From positions 67,771,159-67,835,158 of the forward strand of contig CM038467.1 in assembly GCA_021464415.1 (NCBI GenBank): a DNA stretch of 64,000 nt, read 5' to 3'. A program made the translations under genes and the position numbers. The notes beneath the pieces were generated by a model, which was not told the DNA's origin, did not search any database, and saw nothing but the letters and a program-made list of their open reading frames with translations. Shown here piece by piece: positions 1 through 11,964 of the stretch. Source of the stretch: Lonicera japonica. Its lineage: Eukaryota; Streptophyta; Magnoliopsida; Dipsacales; Caprifoliaceae. Position 1 is the stretch's first letter. Every line of letters starts with the position of its first letter.

Positions 1-1632
1 GAGTTTAATTTATTATTTAATTAAGTAATTTTGTTTTATTCAAAGATAACGTACTTAGTTAAATTATTATTTTATTTATTTATGTTTTATATAAATACAC
101 TAAAGCATCAAAATTAATATTTTATGGTTTTACGCAAAGGAAAACTATAGTCATACTCCATTTATATATAAATTATTGATATATGTGTATTGTTTGACTC
201 AAAGCATTAATGTCTTGAATGTTATATTTTTTAATTTTATTTTTCATTTTCTTATAGAATTTGTTTATTGAAGTATAGGGTGCGTTTGGCACGCCGGATA
301 AAGAGGTAGGATAGGATAGGATAAAGGCCGGATAGGATAAGAGCCGGACTTAGTCGGATAGGAATTATGTGGGACATGATAGCAAATGAATCAGTCGGAT
401 AAGGATTAAGTGGGATCGGACATGATAAGGATTAGTCGGATAAAGATTTAATAAACTTTGCATTTGATGGAGTTCTGGATTACAAGTCCAACTTGCTTTT
501 CTTTTAAAAATATATGCAATTTTAATTGTTGTGCAAATTTTTTTTTAACTAATACGATTCTTCTATATATAAATAAATTTCGTAAAAACCTCTTTCGGGA
601 GAAAAGTTCTATATCACGTACAATATTTACAAATTAGGCTTTAAGTACAATTTCAAATCCTAATGTTACCATTTTTTCTAAAATTAAAGTTTCTTATAAA
701 TATTTTCATTTAATAAAAAAAATATGCAATATTATAAAAGAATTAAATTTTATTAGTTGAGTTACTATGATTTTTGGTAGTTGAAAATTTTTATTAATAA
801 ATTTGATTATCTAAAAGGTGTAAAGAAAAAGATTAAAAAAGATTAATTTTTATATTTATTTTAATATCCAGCAATCATGGGATAAAATAATACCACCTAT
901 AGGGGTGGTATATATTTATCCGGTTCTAAAGGGATAAAATCATAATTAATCCCGAATGCAATCCAATCCCGTGTTGTGCCAAACGTGGGATAGGATTAAA
1001 ATATCCTATCCACTCTCGCGCCGAACACATGACAGGATTTATTTATCCTATCATTTCCGACAACAAAGACCGGATAGGATTAATTAATCCTATCCTGCTT
1101 CTAATCCCGCACGACAAACACACCAAGTATATAGTACTATTTCCCTTCATTCATATTCTTCATCTATTTCGGTTTTTAATGGAACTAACTCCTCTAAATG
1201 TTAGCTCACCTTAGAAGTGTTAGATTTAGATCTAGCAGTCAAATGAAAGAGCTGCTATTATAGATGAAAGCATGTCACGGAAAAGATCTCGCCATAAAGC
1301 TTAGGATAGATGAATAATTGTTGCAAATAATATCAAAACCAAACTCCCTGGAATTGATAATGTAATGGAATATATGCAAAATTTAAAAGATCGCTTTCGT
1401 ACTACCAACAAGTCTCTTGCAGGAAAACAAATGACTGGTTCACTACGTACTATACATGCTCATGCAGGAAAACAAGTTAAAAACTTTAAGAATGATTATA
1501 GATGAGAGTTTTCTTGTCCGATTTATCCTGAATTCTTTGCCTAATTAGTATGGGCAATTTGAAATTCACTACAACACAAATAAGTACCAGTGGATCGGAA
1601 TATGAATGAATTAGCGAATATATTGGTTCAAA
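1..1632 (+). repeat. Diverged partial copy of the 58195-59990 segment
   Basis: The opening bases align by eye with 58195 onward, and the match continues on both sides of two insertions (shared words such as taaatacactaaagcatcaa). This copy lacks the hAT element and the Harbinger-like element present in the 58-60 kb copy, and instead carries its own fold-back insertion at 278-1124. Similarity ends near 1632, where copy A of the segmental duplication begins. No coding potential is visible. It is read as the tail of a third, more diverged unit of the local duplication. Confidence 0.75.
278..1124. mobile_element. Fold-back MITE flanked by AAGTATA
   Basis: The ends are inverted: GGGTGCGTTTGGCACGCCGG at the left, and the right end reads GGTGTGTTTGTCGTGCGGG on the other strand. 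Both arms are rich in GGATAGGATA words. The direct repeat AAGTATA lies immediately outside each end (271-277 and 1125-1131). The paralogous locus near 58890 has no insertion. No transposase frame is present, so it is non-autonomous. The superfamily is uncertain; hAT with a decayed 8-bp target duplication is possible. Confidence 0.7.
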
Positions 1633-2572
1633 AAGTTTGTTTATTTGTGCCCTTGTTTTGAAAAACAGAAACCATTGAACATCAAATTACACTCCCATAT
1701 ATTTCATGCACCCAAATCAATCTCATACAACTTGGCCACCTTTTATTCAAATTTCAGACTAACAATTAGTATCATCCAAAATATACACAAACAATTCTAT
1801 ATATATAATCAGTCCTTGTGTTTTTTACTCAAAACTATGTGACACATTAGATAATATGTTGAAACTATAAATTTAACATTAAGATTCTGTTCAATAGCGC
1901 GCAGCTTGGAAAATGATAGGGAAAAAAATCTTAATTTGGGTGAGAAGTTGAAAAATAAGTTAATACATGTGCTGAGATACTCTCTATCACATATATGCTC
2001 ATTTTTATGAGTATATGTCTTCCATCATTCTTTATTTTTTGTAGAAATTTTTTCTTTCTCACACCCAAAAGAAATATTTTCTATGGAAAAAAATTCTGAA
2101 AGTAATAGTTAATTTTATCACGTCTTAACTTATTTTTTAAATTCTTATATAAATCATTTATTTTATTTACCATTTTTATTATTCTAACTATATAAATTAA
2201 TTATTTTACTTACTATTTTTATTGTTTTAACAAACGGGAAAAAATCCAAAAGTAATATATGAAGATCCTTGGACTACTCATGTGAACCCAAATTAAACCT
2301 TAGCGGAACAAAATTAGATGCAAGTGCCCCCACATGGTTTAAAAAATATGCTCAAATGCCTACTAATCAAAATTGAATATTTAATTATTGGGGCGGCAAA
2401 GACTACATTATCTCACTTTTTTTTTTAATAATAAACATTGAAACGATTCAATGTGTGTTGTCCTAATTAAGGGGCTGGGCCATGTAGGCGAAACGGGGAC
2501 AAATGCCCCACTTGATTTTGATTTTTTAATTATATACGGGATATTTTTTTAACAATATATATATAAGACTTA

Positions 2573-5453
2573 TGTAATACCCCATACTTTAATTTGTTTT
2601 AAATTAAAGTATATTAGCTTATTTATACTCATATGAGTGATCGTTTGGTGATTCGGGTAATCCGAATCGATTTCGGTTGGTAAATAGGAAGTTTGGTTCT
2701 TCGCGATTTGTTGATTTTGGCTAACTTTGAGCTATCGTAACTCCTTCGTTAATTATCCGATTAAGATTCCGTTTCCGAATATGTCTAGTTTTTATATCAT
2801 TCTACAACTTTCGTGTTTTGACTGAAAGCTAATTCGCACTTCTTGTGGGTCAAAATAGGGCGCAAAGTAGGCCCATCGCTAAATTCGGGTCGTTCAGTAA
2901 TGCTTTCGGCGAATTTCTGAAGAAAATCAATCCATAATTTGGGAAAACTTCCAATTAAAAAGTTGTAGATCTTTGAATTACCTTTCCGTGGATATAAAGA
3001 TCACCTCAATCCGAGTTCCGAGCAAGGAGTTATGACCAAATTACTAACAGTGGTTATTGCAGCCAAAACAAGCTTGGATAGAATGTTTCTGGGATCGGTC
3101 CCAGGCTAGGATCGGTCCCAGACCCCTGTGTGATGAATTTTCTAGAGTTTTCACCACACTTTCTCATCATTTATCACCTTAAATCACCAAAACTCGACCA
3201 AAACCCACACCTATCAACTTGAGGGCTTTAGAGAGAGATAGAGGGGGCTCTTTGACGGGTTCTTACTCATTCTTCAATATCAATCCGAGATAAAAGCTCC
3301 ACTTTGACGGGTTCTTACTCATTCTTCAATATCAATCCGAGATAAAAGCTCCAAATCCCTCGAATTCATCCTCCTGGTCGCTATTCGTCATCTTTCTTGC
3401 TGGGATTTCTTCGGATAAGGCTTGAACCTTCATATTTCTTTTTCTTTCTCGTTGATAAGTCGAGGGAGGAGTTTATATCTTTTCAAAATTCTCAAATATG
3501 GTTTTTATTTACTGAAAGGTGAATGATTTTATATATACATGTGATGTAGAGCACATACTTCTTATTTTTGATATACTAGAATGATTTATACAAGTATGGC
3601 CTATAACATGATGTTTTATGATTAATAAAGACTTAAAAGGGAGGTTTGAGGCAATAGATGTTATGTACACCTGATAATATGAGTTTCTTTAACTATAAAT
3701 GGATGATTTATACATGTATGTTAAATATGATGATTTTGCCTAATTGATATCGATGATATATAATTAATTGGAATATGAACTCATGTATTTAAGCAAGATA
3801 TGCCATCTAAGCTATATGATTACATGTTATTGTTTCATATGGATGTCCTTTGGGTATGTAATGCGTTGATTTGACAAGAGAAGGGTTTTATATACACTAA
3901 AGGACATGGACATGATTTTGATAAAGTTTATATGGCATATGTAGTATCTACTTTATATTTGATGCATGAAATGGAACAATATATGCCACTTGAACTTGAT
4001 ATCTATGGAATATAGACTTGTAAGCGATGTTCCTTGGATATGCACGCTTGGTTATATCCAAGTGGATTGTAAATGGGTTATGTATGCGCTGAGGAACATG
4101 GATACATGATGAATGAAGTTTAAGTGGCATGTGTTGTTTTTAGTTGCCATAAAGAGCATGTATGCATATTGTGCATTACAATTGTGTCAACCGAAATCTT
4201 GGAGATCCTTCGGCAAGCTTGGATCATTCCTCTGGCTTATCGTATAGGCGTATATCTTTTATCAGTATGCCGGGAGCTTCTGATGATTATTGTATCGTTC
4301 TGAACGTGACATGATCCTGATATGGATCTGGATATGATTCTATTCTGGACGTGACATGGCCCTGATATGGATCCGGATATGATTCTGTTTTGGAAGTGAC
4401 ATGACCCTGATATGAATCCGGGGATGATTCTATTATGGCCCTTCAATGGTAAAGGGATTGTGTATTTATTTGGTGCTTGCCGGGATGGGAAAATAGGCAG
4501 GGCCCAGTGCCTTTGGGTTGAAAAGCCCTAAACCCCTGGGGGAGCAATGTATGGCCGCCTATCAGCCACCGGTGTGAAGCCCGGGAACATAGGCAAATTG
4601 GCAAGGCACTGATCGTTCTGTGGTTATGATTCTATCGGTGGACTTGAGGTCCAAATTGTGATCTATTGATGTATTCTGGGGCCGATGGGCCATGTTATTC
4701 TATAAGACCGTTGGGACAACTTATGGCTGTTATCGGTGGGTGTGATATTATCATTGGACTGGAGGTCCGATTCGGTTATAATCTTATGATACTCGTAGAG
4801 GCCAATGGGCCAGTTATGATGATTGACGGATGGTTCTATTGGGCGGTCAGGCATCTGATAAAGGTTGGCTCGACGATGATATATTCATTCTGGCTACGTG
4901 GCTTAATGGTTGACACAAGGGAGGTAACCTGCATATGCATAAGCACATATAATTTTTATATGATGATGGTTTTTAAACCGAACCATTTGTTGAAGATGAA
5001 TTGTTGTTGGATTGTGAATTGTGTTTCCAACATGTTATCCCCTGTTTTTTCCTACTGAGCTGTGAGCTCATCCCGTGTTTTATTTAAAATTTTAAGTACT
5101 CAGGGGGTGAACGATGGTAACGGGACTATAGGTTCGGGAATGAAATAAATGACTCTGATAAAGATTCATTTTTTGTTATATATATGTTATCTCAGGAAGC
5201 CCCGGCTAGCCCGTAGTGTTATGCACTCTATTGCACCTGCTAAGTTTGGTTTTATATATATTGGTTATATGTATACAAGATTTTATACAGTACTATCATC
5301 TTTTATACTACTGATTGACATGTGTGATAGTTACTATTTAAATTTTTTTATATATTTACATATATACCCATTTTAGTCAATCTAAGATGTATTAGTAGCA
5401 CCCTAGGTCTTAATTACGAATGTTGTCCTGTAGATTAAGGCGGGGGTGTTACA
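2573..5453 (+). repeat. 5' LTR, copy A
   Basis: The LTR begins TGTAATACCC and ends GTGTTACA. From 4012 onward it matches 7401-9736 (3' LTR) outside the insertion. Reading frames seen in it (for example at 4666-5058) recur in every LTR copy and have no recognisable protein similarity, so they are treated as chance. It holds two copies of a GGATCGGTCCCAG motif near 3092-3121 and a 52-bp tandem duplication at about 3251-3352 that copy B lacks. Confidence 0.92.
4301..4437 (+). repeat. 45-bp tandem repeat inside the LTR
   Basis: About three units of a 45-bp motif built on GTGACATGxxCCTGATATGGA and GATATGATTCTGTT. The period is a multiple of three, so one frame translates into a 15-residue repeat on the minus strand, which is an artefact of the repeat. 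The same array occurs in the other LTRs near 7690, 46648 and 50065. Confidence 0.8.
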
Positions 5454-7400
5454 AGTTGGTATCAGAGCATAGGTTGACGAGTACTTGGGCTTGATGGGGA
5501 TGAAATGTGTTGTGATTCTTGAAAGTTATTCCTATATGTGTTAATAATTGAAATCTTTGTCTTCCTGAAGTCATGATTAGTCTTTACACTTTGAATTCAG
5601 GGGATGATTTTGTATCCTACAGCTTGAATTTTGGGGATGATTTTGTATCCTACAGCTTGAATTTTGGGGATGGTTTTGTATCCTACCACTCATCTAGAGC
5701 TTGTTAGTCCACATGGTGTGGCAAGTTGTTCTTTCGTTGATTTCAATTTTTGCGGCCATTAATGCCTATGTGGTTGGACTCCTTTGGAGTTTTGGTGTTG
5801 CATTCTGGCCTTGGAGGTTTGATACCACATGATGTGGGTGTGTCATGTGGGGGTTCTTTTGTGTCTTGACGTGTGTTCCATGTGAAAAAGGTAGAATCAT
5901 TATCTTGATGATAAGTTAACAAGTTCTAGCTTTATCAAACCGTCTGCTTATTGTTTTCCAAAATTATTCTATTTGTCTTGTTTTTGGATTGGATTTCTAC
6001 CTCGTGTGATTTTGGTTAGTCTTCTGAAAAGAGGAGACCATATGTAAATTGGGATAAAGATCTAGTTTTCTTTATTGATAGAAATTTTTGAAGGAATCTG
6101 ACAGGTAGTACGAAATTTTTTCAAAGTGATTAATCCTCTTCGAGTACGCCGAGGCAAAGGATAGTTATAGATGCCGAAAATGGGGTCATCATAGAAGGGA
6201 ATGTTTATTCTTGCGGTTTATAGGAAAAGAAAGTTCTTCCAGATAGTATAGATCAAAATCTGTAAGAGATGGTAAAGAGTCGCATACTTCATTTAGTTTT
6301 CAGGAATTAAGAAGTTCATTTCCTTCTTAATTATCTATTAAATTCCCTGAGGTAAGGTGTTTACTATATGGGAGAATAGTATGTTCATAATATAGTTGTT
6401 TAATCTTGCGGTGAATATATAGAGAATCGGCAGATAAATCTCGCAGGCATATTTTATATAATAGTTTGCACTTCATAAGTATATGTATTGTATCTTATAT
6501 GATATGGTGGTTGGTTATATCTTGGGAGGAATCTCATGATAGGAAGACAAGGAAGTTTGTGATGTTTGTAATGATCTTAACTGTGCCTCTTCACACTTGG
6601 TTAGAAACTTTTGGATATATCGAGAATGTGGATAAATGATGATCATATTCTGTGATAGTGTGAAACTATTTTATTGTGTTGTTTTGGAAATTTCTTAGAT
6701 TAAAAATCATATAGTATATACATCCTTTTGTATCTTGATTATTTTGGATTTAAATTTATAGGTTATGGAACTTTTTGTGGATGTAAAGTATTAATCTTTC
6801 GAGATGACCTTTAGTCACTTTGTGTATCCATATATTTATGACTTTTTGGACATAGATTAATGATTCTCTATGACATCTTTGTAAGGGAACCGGTGTTGTG
6901 GAAGGACTATTGAATTAAATCGGTTACTTAACTAATGTTAAAAAATTTCATAGTAATCGAAAATCATCTTGTATTGTGGTATAAAGCTATTATGATCTTT
7001 CTCCATTATGGAGTAATATTTTAGGTTAATCAATGATATGATACGGAATATGACTTTTGCTGACGTAAACGTTTAGAAATTGTTCGATTTATACTTATGG
7101 ATGTTAAGATCGTTGGACCATGAAATCTATGAGATGTTGAAATGTGAAAAATGGATTTGGATTTAATGGGCATATAATTATGGGTTCTCTAAATTTTGGA
7201 TTATGGTTCTTTATACTTATGTACACTTGGGTGCCAGGAAGTTGATTCCCGTAAGATTTGTGTATTAGGAGTATGTGATAAGCGTAGTGGTTTGAATTGA
7301 GGGTATCTCAAATTCTTTATGAGAATGTTAGGATATATGATTTCTTCTATTGGAAAGGGATCTTGTATAGACGTTTACGGGTTACAATTGTGGATTATTT
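5454..7400 (+). pseudogene. Internal region of LTR element, coding capacity lost
   Basis: This about 1.95-kb region should hold gag and pol, but stops occur in every frame and no protease, RT, RNase H or integrase motif is visible. At 6172-6204 one frame reads CRKWGHHRREC, which resembles a gag zinc knuckle with the second cysteine changed to W and one residue lost; this is tentative. The right end joins directly to the middle of the 3' LTR (atagacttgtaagcg at 7401), so the end of the internal part and the start of the 3' LTR were deleted together. Confidence 0.6.
5457..5468 (+). other. Primer-binding site (initiator Met tRNA)
   Basis: TGGTATCAGAGC lies three bases after the 5' LTR end. It is the standard plant retrotransposon site complementary to the 3' end of initiator methionine tRNA. 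It fixes the element's orientation as plus. The equivalent site in copy B is at 47804-47815. Confidence 0.93.
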
Positions 7401-9736
7401 ATAGACTTGTAAGCGATGTTCCTTGGATATGCATGTTTGGTTATATCCAAGTGGATTGTAAATGGGTTATGTATGCGCTGAGGAACATGGATACATGATG
7501 AATGAAGTTTAAGTGGCATGTGTTGTTTTTAGTTGCCATAAAGAGCATGTATGCATGTTGTGCATTACAATTGTGTCAACCGAAATCTTGGAGATTCTTC
7601 GGCAAGCTTGGATCATTCCTCTGGCCTATCGTATAGGCGTATATCTTTTATCAGTATGTCGGGAGCTTCTAATGATTATTGTATCGTTCTGAACGTGACA
7701 TGATCCTGATATGGATCTGGATATGATTCTGTTCTGGACGTGACATGGCCCTGATATGGATCCAGATATGATTCTGTTTTGGATGTGACATGACCTTGCT
7801 ATGAATCCGGGGATGATTCTATTATGGCCCTTCGATGGTGAAAGGATTGTGTATTTATTTGGTGCTTGCCGGGATGGGAAAATGGGCAGGCCCCGGTGCC
7901 CTTGGGTTGGAAAGCCCTAAACTACCGGGGGAACAATGTATGGCCGCCTATCAGCCACTGGTGTAGAGCTCGGGAACATAGGCAAATTGGCAAGGCACTG
8001 ATGGTTCTGTGGTTATGATTATATCGGTGGACTTGAGGTCCAAATTGTGATCTATTGATATATTCTGGGGCCGATGGGCCATGTTATTCTATAAGACCGT
8101 TGGGCCAACTTATGGCTGTTATCGGTGGGTGTGATATTATCATTGGACTGGAGGTCCGATTCGGTTATAATCTTATGATACTCTCAGAGGCCAATGGGCC
8201 AGTTATGATGATTGACGGATGGTTCTATCGGGTGGTCAGGTATCTGATAAAGGTTGGCTCGACGAGGATATATTCATTCTGGCTACGTGGCTTAACAGTT
8301 GACACAAGGGAGGTAACATGTATATGCATAAGCACATATAATTTTTATATGATGATGGTTTTTAAATCGAACCATTTGTTGAAGATGAATTGTTGTTGGA
8401 TTGTGAATTGTGTTTCCAACATGTTATGCCCTGTTTTCCCCCTACTAAGCTATGAGCTCATCCCGTGTTTTATTAAAAATTTCAAGTACTCAAGGGGTGA
8501 ACGATGGTAACGGGACTATGGGTTCGGGAATGAAATAGATGACTCTGATACAGATTCACTGTTTGTTATATATATGTTATCTCGGGAAGCCACGGCTAGC
8601 CCGTAGTGTTATGCACTGTATTGCACCTGCTAAGTTTGGTTTTATGTATAAAGTAAATACCATCAATGGCCACTGAACTATTAATAAATTTTACCAGTAG
8701 TCACTAAACTTTATTTTGTTACACCTGGACCATTAAACTTTTAAAACGTATTATCATTGGCCACTCCGTTAAATCTCACTGTTAGTTTTTGACGGAATCA
8801 ATATCACGTGATTTTCATGTGCATGGAAGGGGCATTTAAGTCTTTTTCCATTTTCTTTTTCTTTTTTCCTTTTCTTTTCTTTTCTTTCTTCTTCTTCAAT
8901 TCTTTTTCTTCTTTGATTTTCTTCTTCCTTCCTCTTCGATTTTCTTTTCTTTCTTTTTCTTCGATTCTTCTTCTTCTTCGATTCGATTCTTCCTTCTTCC
9001 TTCTTCTTCGATTTTCTTCTTCCTTCCTCTTCGATTTTCTTCTTTCTTCCTCTTCGATTTTCTTCTTCCTTCTTCTTCGATTTTCTTCTTCCTTCCTCTT
9101 CGATTTTCTTCTTCCTTCCTCTGAAATTTTCTTCTCGCCTTCCTCTGAAATTGTGTGTGTGCGTTTAAAATCAAGATGCCCTGGACTTCAATGGAAAAAG
9201 ACTGAGAAGAAGAAGAAGAAGAAGAAGAAATTTGAAGAAGAAGAAATTTGTCTGAGAAGAAAGAGGAGGAGAAAGGGGAAGAAGAAGAAGAAGAAAGAAA
9301 AGAAAAGAAAAGGAAAAAAGAAAAAGAAAATGGAAAAAGACTTAAATGCCCCTTCCATGCACATGAAAATCACGTGATATTGATTCTGTCAAAAACTAAC
9401 AGTGAGATTTAACGGAGTGGCCAATGATAATACGTTTTAAAAGTTTAATGGTCCAAGTGTAACAAAATGAAGTTCAGTGACTACTAGTAAAATTTGCTAA
9501 TAATTCAGTGGTCATTGATATATGGTATTTACTCTTATATATATTGGTTATATGTATACAAGATTTTATACAGTACTATCGTCTTCTATACTGTTGATTG
9601 ACATGTGTGATAGTTACTATTTAAATCTCTTTATATATTTACATATATACCCATTTTAGTCAATCTAAGATGGGTTAATAGCACCCTATGTCTTAATTAC
9701 GAATGTTGTCCTGTAGATTAAGGCGGGGGTGTTACA
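7401..9736 (+). repeat. 3' LTR, 5'-truncated and interrupted (copy A)
   Basis: It matches the 5' LTR from 4012 onward at an offset of 3389. The LTR portion corresponding to 2573-4011 is absent. A fold-back element with a 9-bp target duplication interrupts it at 8651-9534; the uninterrupted version is in the 5' LTR near 5250-5262. It ends GTGTTACA followed by ACTTA. Confidence 0.9.
8651..9534. mobile_element. Mutator-like fold-back element (copy A)
   Basis: Long inverted arms (about 240 bp each) begin AAGTAAATACCATCAATGG and end in the inverted match TGGTATTTACTC. The 9-bp flanks are TTATGTATA (8642-8650) and TTATATATA (9535-9543); the empty site in the 5' LTR reads ttttatatatattgg. A 9-bp TSD indicates the Mutator superfamily. 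The core is a polypyrimidine tract (CTT/TTC rich, 8840-9130) followed by a polypurine tract (GAAGAAG, 9200-9330) and a few hundred bases could fold into a hairpin. The frames at 8808-9377 are low-complexity translations, not genes. Confidence 0.88.
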
Positions 9737-9741
9737 ACTTA

Positions 9742-10736
9742 CGTGTTGAAACTTGTAATTAAGGGTATTTAAGTGTAAGGGATAAAACTATATATATAGG
9801 AACCTATGTATGGAACTTAAAATTTAATTTCAGGGTATCTGCACTGAAAAATAAATCTGGTGCAAAATATAATCTCATGTGGCTAGCCTTTTCCAAGTCA
9901 ATATGCGTGTGAACAAGTGCGGGGACACACTAGTCGCATGGAATTGTGATTTGCACTCCCTGCGGGTGCGAGAAAGCCTTGTTTTTCTTAAATGCTTAAC
10001 AAGTTCATCAAAGTTGTTCCCTTATAAACCAATTAATTTTTTCACAAAGTTCTCATATGAAACTTACCCATTTTCATTCAATTTTTATATCTCAAGTAGC
10101 TCACTTTAGGTGATAATTTCTCATTTCCCCCATAACCATTTTGAGGGAACAAATATACAATTTTGATATCATCACGGTGGAGAAACACGAATCTATAATA
10201 ATCTTTCATAGTTGAATGTGAGATCCCACTAAAAATTACCCTCAAAATGGATCGAAAATTGTATTTTTATCCATTTTTTCTACACCTCCAAGGTAAATCA
10301 TTTCTTAGATCTACATTTTAATATTAGGTATAATTTTATTTTTTGATTACACTTGCATAATATTAGTTGTATTTCTTGATTAATTGTTAACATTCACTAC
10401 TTGACTTGTATGAAGTATTATTGTTAATGCTATTATGTTTACGTTCAAATTTTATGTGTTTAAATATATTTTTGTATGTTTTGAATTTCTCCCCCTTAAC
10501 CATATTCTTGGCTCCGCCACCTATTATCCCACTACATTAATGTTTTAAGTGACACACATTATATTGCCTAATATATTGTATACACTTTTACAATACATAA
10601 TTTTTTAAATTAATAAATTAAATGCCGACTTTTATATTATACTAGATCACATGCACACATAGTGCATGTGCTACTCACATATATCTAGTTCAAATTAAAA
10701 TATAAAACAAAGATGCTAAGTGATATAATGGTTAAG
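9742..10736. other. Non-coding AT-rich stretch
   Basis: No gene, RNA or clear element is seen. Copy B holds the same sequence at 52034-53030. A reading frame at 9879-10109 has no recognised motif, and its B counterpart is broken, so it is not called. Confidence 0.5.
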
Positions 10737-11050
10737 CAACAGGGTTTTTTGACCACGGGTTGGGTTTGGATTAAAAAATAATTAAATTAACTGGACCGAC
10801 GCAGGTTCGGGGCTGGGTTTAGATTTTGCATCTAAAAAACCCAACCATACCTTACACGCATACATAAATAATATATAAATATTTATATAGTGACCTTAAT
10901 GGGATGGGATTTTTTGACCTTAGGTTGGATTTGGATTTAAAAAAAATAAAAAATGAAAAGGGACCGGCGGGGGTGGGTTTGGATTTTGCATCTAAAAAGC
11001 CCAGCTCTACCCTACCCTACATGCATACATAGATATATAAATATTTATAT
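10737..11050 (+). repeat. Imperfect tandem duplication, about 166-bp unit
   Basis: Two diverged units share ttttttgacc, gggttgggtttggatt, and ttttgcatctaaaaa followed by CCCA words; one starts near 10737 and the other near 10903. Both units are also in copy B (53034-53350). No coding function is evident. Confidence 0.65.
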
Positions 11051-11265
11051 AGTATCATGCCAACATGCCTTAACTAATCTATCCCTCCTCCTCTTGATAC
11101 TCTCTAGCTAAATTTGATATAATTCTCTTTTTTGTATGTAATTTATTTTTATGATTCTTTCAAATAGAATGAAAAACTATTGAAATAGATTTAATTTTGC
11201 TCGATTTATTTTTTTTGCATCTTTGATTTAGCAAGATATAGTTAAAATTAGGGTGAATTATATTT

Positions 11266-11964
11266 CTAGAAATTAGGTAGAAGGGCTTATTATACATTGA
11301 TTTTTACCAAAAATCCAATGAATAATATTTTTTTGAATGAAGGGCCTATTTTTAATTGGTAATTTGAATGAAGGGCCTATTTTTAATTGGCAATTAGTGT
11401 AAGAGGCCTATTTTGTTTTATATTTTAAATGAATGTATTTGAATAAATTTAAATATCATTTAATTAATAAAACATGTTTATGTATTAACCTAAATTACCC
11501 CTTTTTATGAAATTTTCACAAAAAATATGGACTGCAAACAAATTCATATTGCAGTGAAATATGTACTGCAATATGAACTTTGCACTAAAAATATGGATTG
11601 CAAAGTTCACATTGTAGTAACATATGGACTGCAATATGAACTTTGCACTAAAAATATCGACTGCAAAGTTCACATTGCAGTGAAATATGGATTGCAAAGT
11701 TCATATTGCAGTGAAATATGGATTGCAAAGTTCATATTGCAGTGAAATATAGATTGCAAAGTTCATATTGCAGTCCATATTTTAATGCATATTGATATTT
11801 TTTTAGTTTATTTTAAGGGTTGGGATGTCATTTTATAATAAAAAAAAAAGACACATGTCATATTATCAATAAAATAAAAAATAGGCCCTTTATTTAAAAA
11901 AAAATCATTCCTTGGCCTTAGTGTGAAAATCTTTCTCTAATAAGCCCTTTTTTTTAATTGCCCC
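11266..11964. mobile_element. Mutator-like MITE with internal tandem palindromes (A insertion)
   Basis: The 9-bp duplication ATTATATTT flanks it (11257-11265 and 11965-11973). Copy B keeps the uninterrupted target at 53551-53559. Ends are CTAGAAATTAGGTAGAAGGG and, inverted, GGGGCAATTAAAAAAAAGGG, sharing the core AAGGGCTTATTA. The interior (11527-11790) consists of 30-35-bp repeats of TTGCAGTGAAATATGGATTG and its partner TGCAATATGAACTTTGCA. No transposase. A second copy, inverted, sits at 60661-61327. Confidence 0.92.

Larger units (their letters stand above)
2573..9736 (+). mobile_element. Non-autonomous Ty3/gypsy-like LTR retrotransposon (copy A)
   Basis: A full insertion is bounded by the 5-bp duplication ACTTA at 2568-2572 and 9737-9741. 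It starts TGTAATACCCC and ends GGGGGTGTTACA. The 5' LTR is 2573-5453 (2.9 kb, very long). A primer-binding site TGGTATCAGAGC (initiator Met tRNA) follows at 5457. The internal region, 5454-7400, has no long reading frame; only a possible decayed zinc-knuckle is seen. The 3' LTR is missing its first 1.4 kb and is interrupted by a fold-back element. LTR termini and PBS suit a Tekay-like chromovirus relative; that family assignment is an inference. Confidence 0.92.

Noticed and set aside
1645..1842. Identical 65-codon frame conserved at 44023
   Set aside because: Identity is explained by the recent segmental duplication; the sequence overlaps an AT-rich MITE-like region and has no motif.
4666..5058. 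130-codon open frame, recurring at 8055, 47013 and 50430
   Set aside because: It occurs only because it lies in LTR sequence repeated four times; no domain, and lengths vary between copies.
8808..9377. 189-codon frame and its minus-strand partners (also 51183-51673)
   Set aside because: Translation of CTT/GAA tracts in a fold-back element; phenylalanine/serine and lysine/glutamate runs only.
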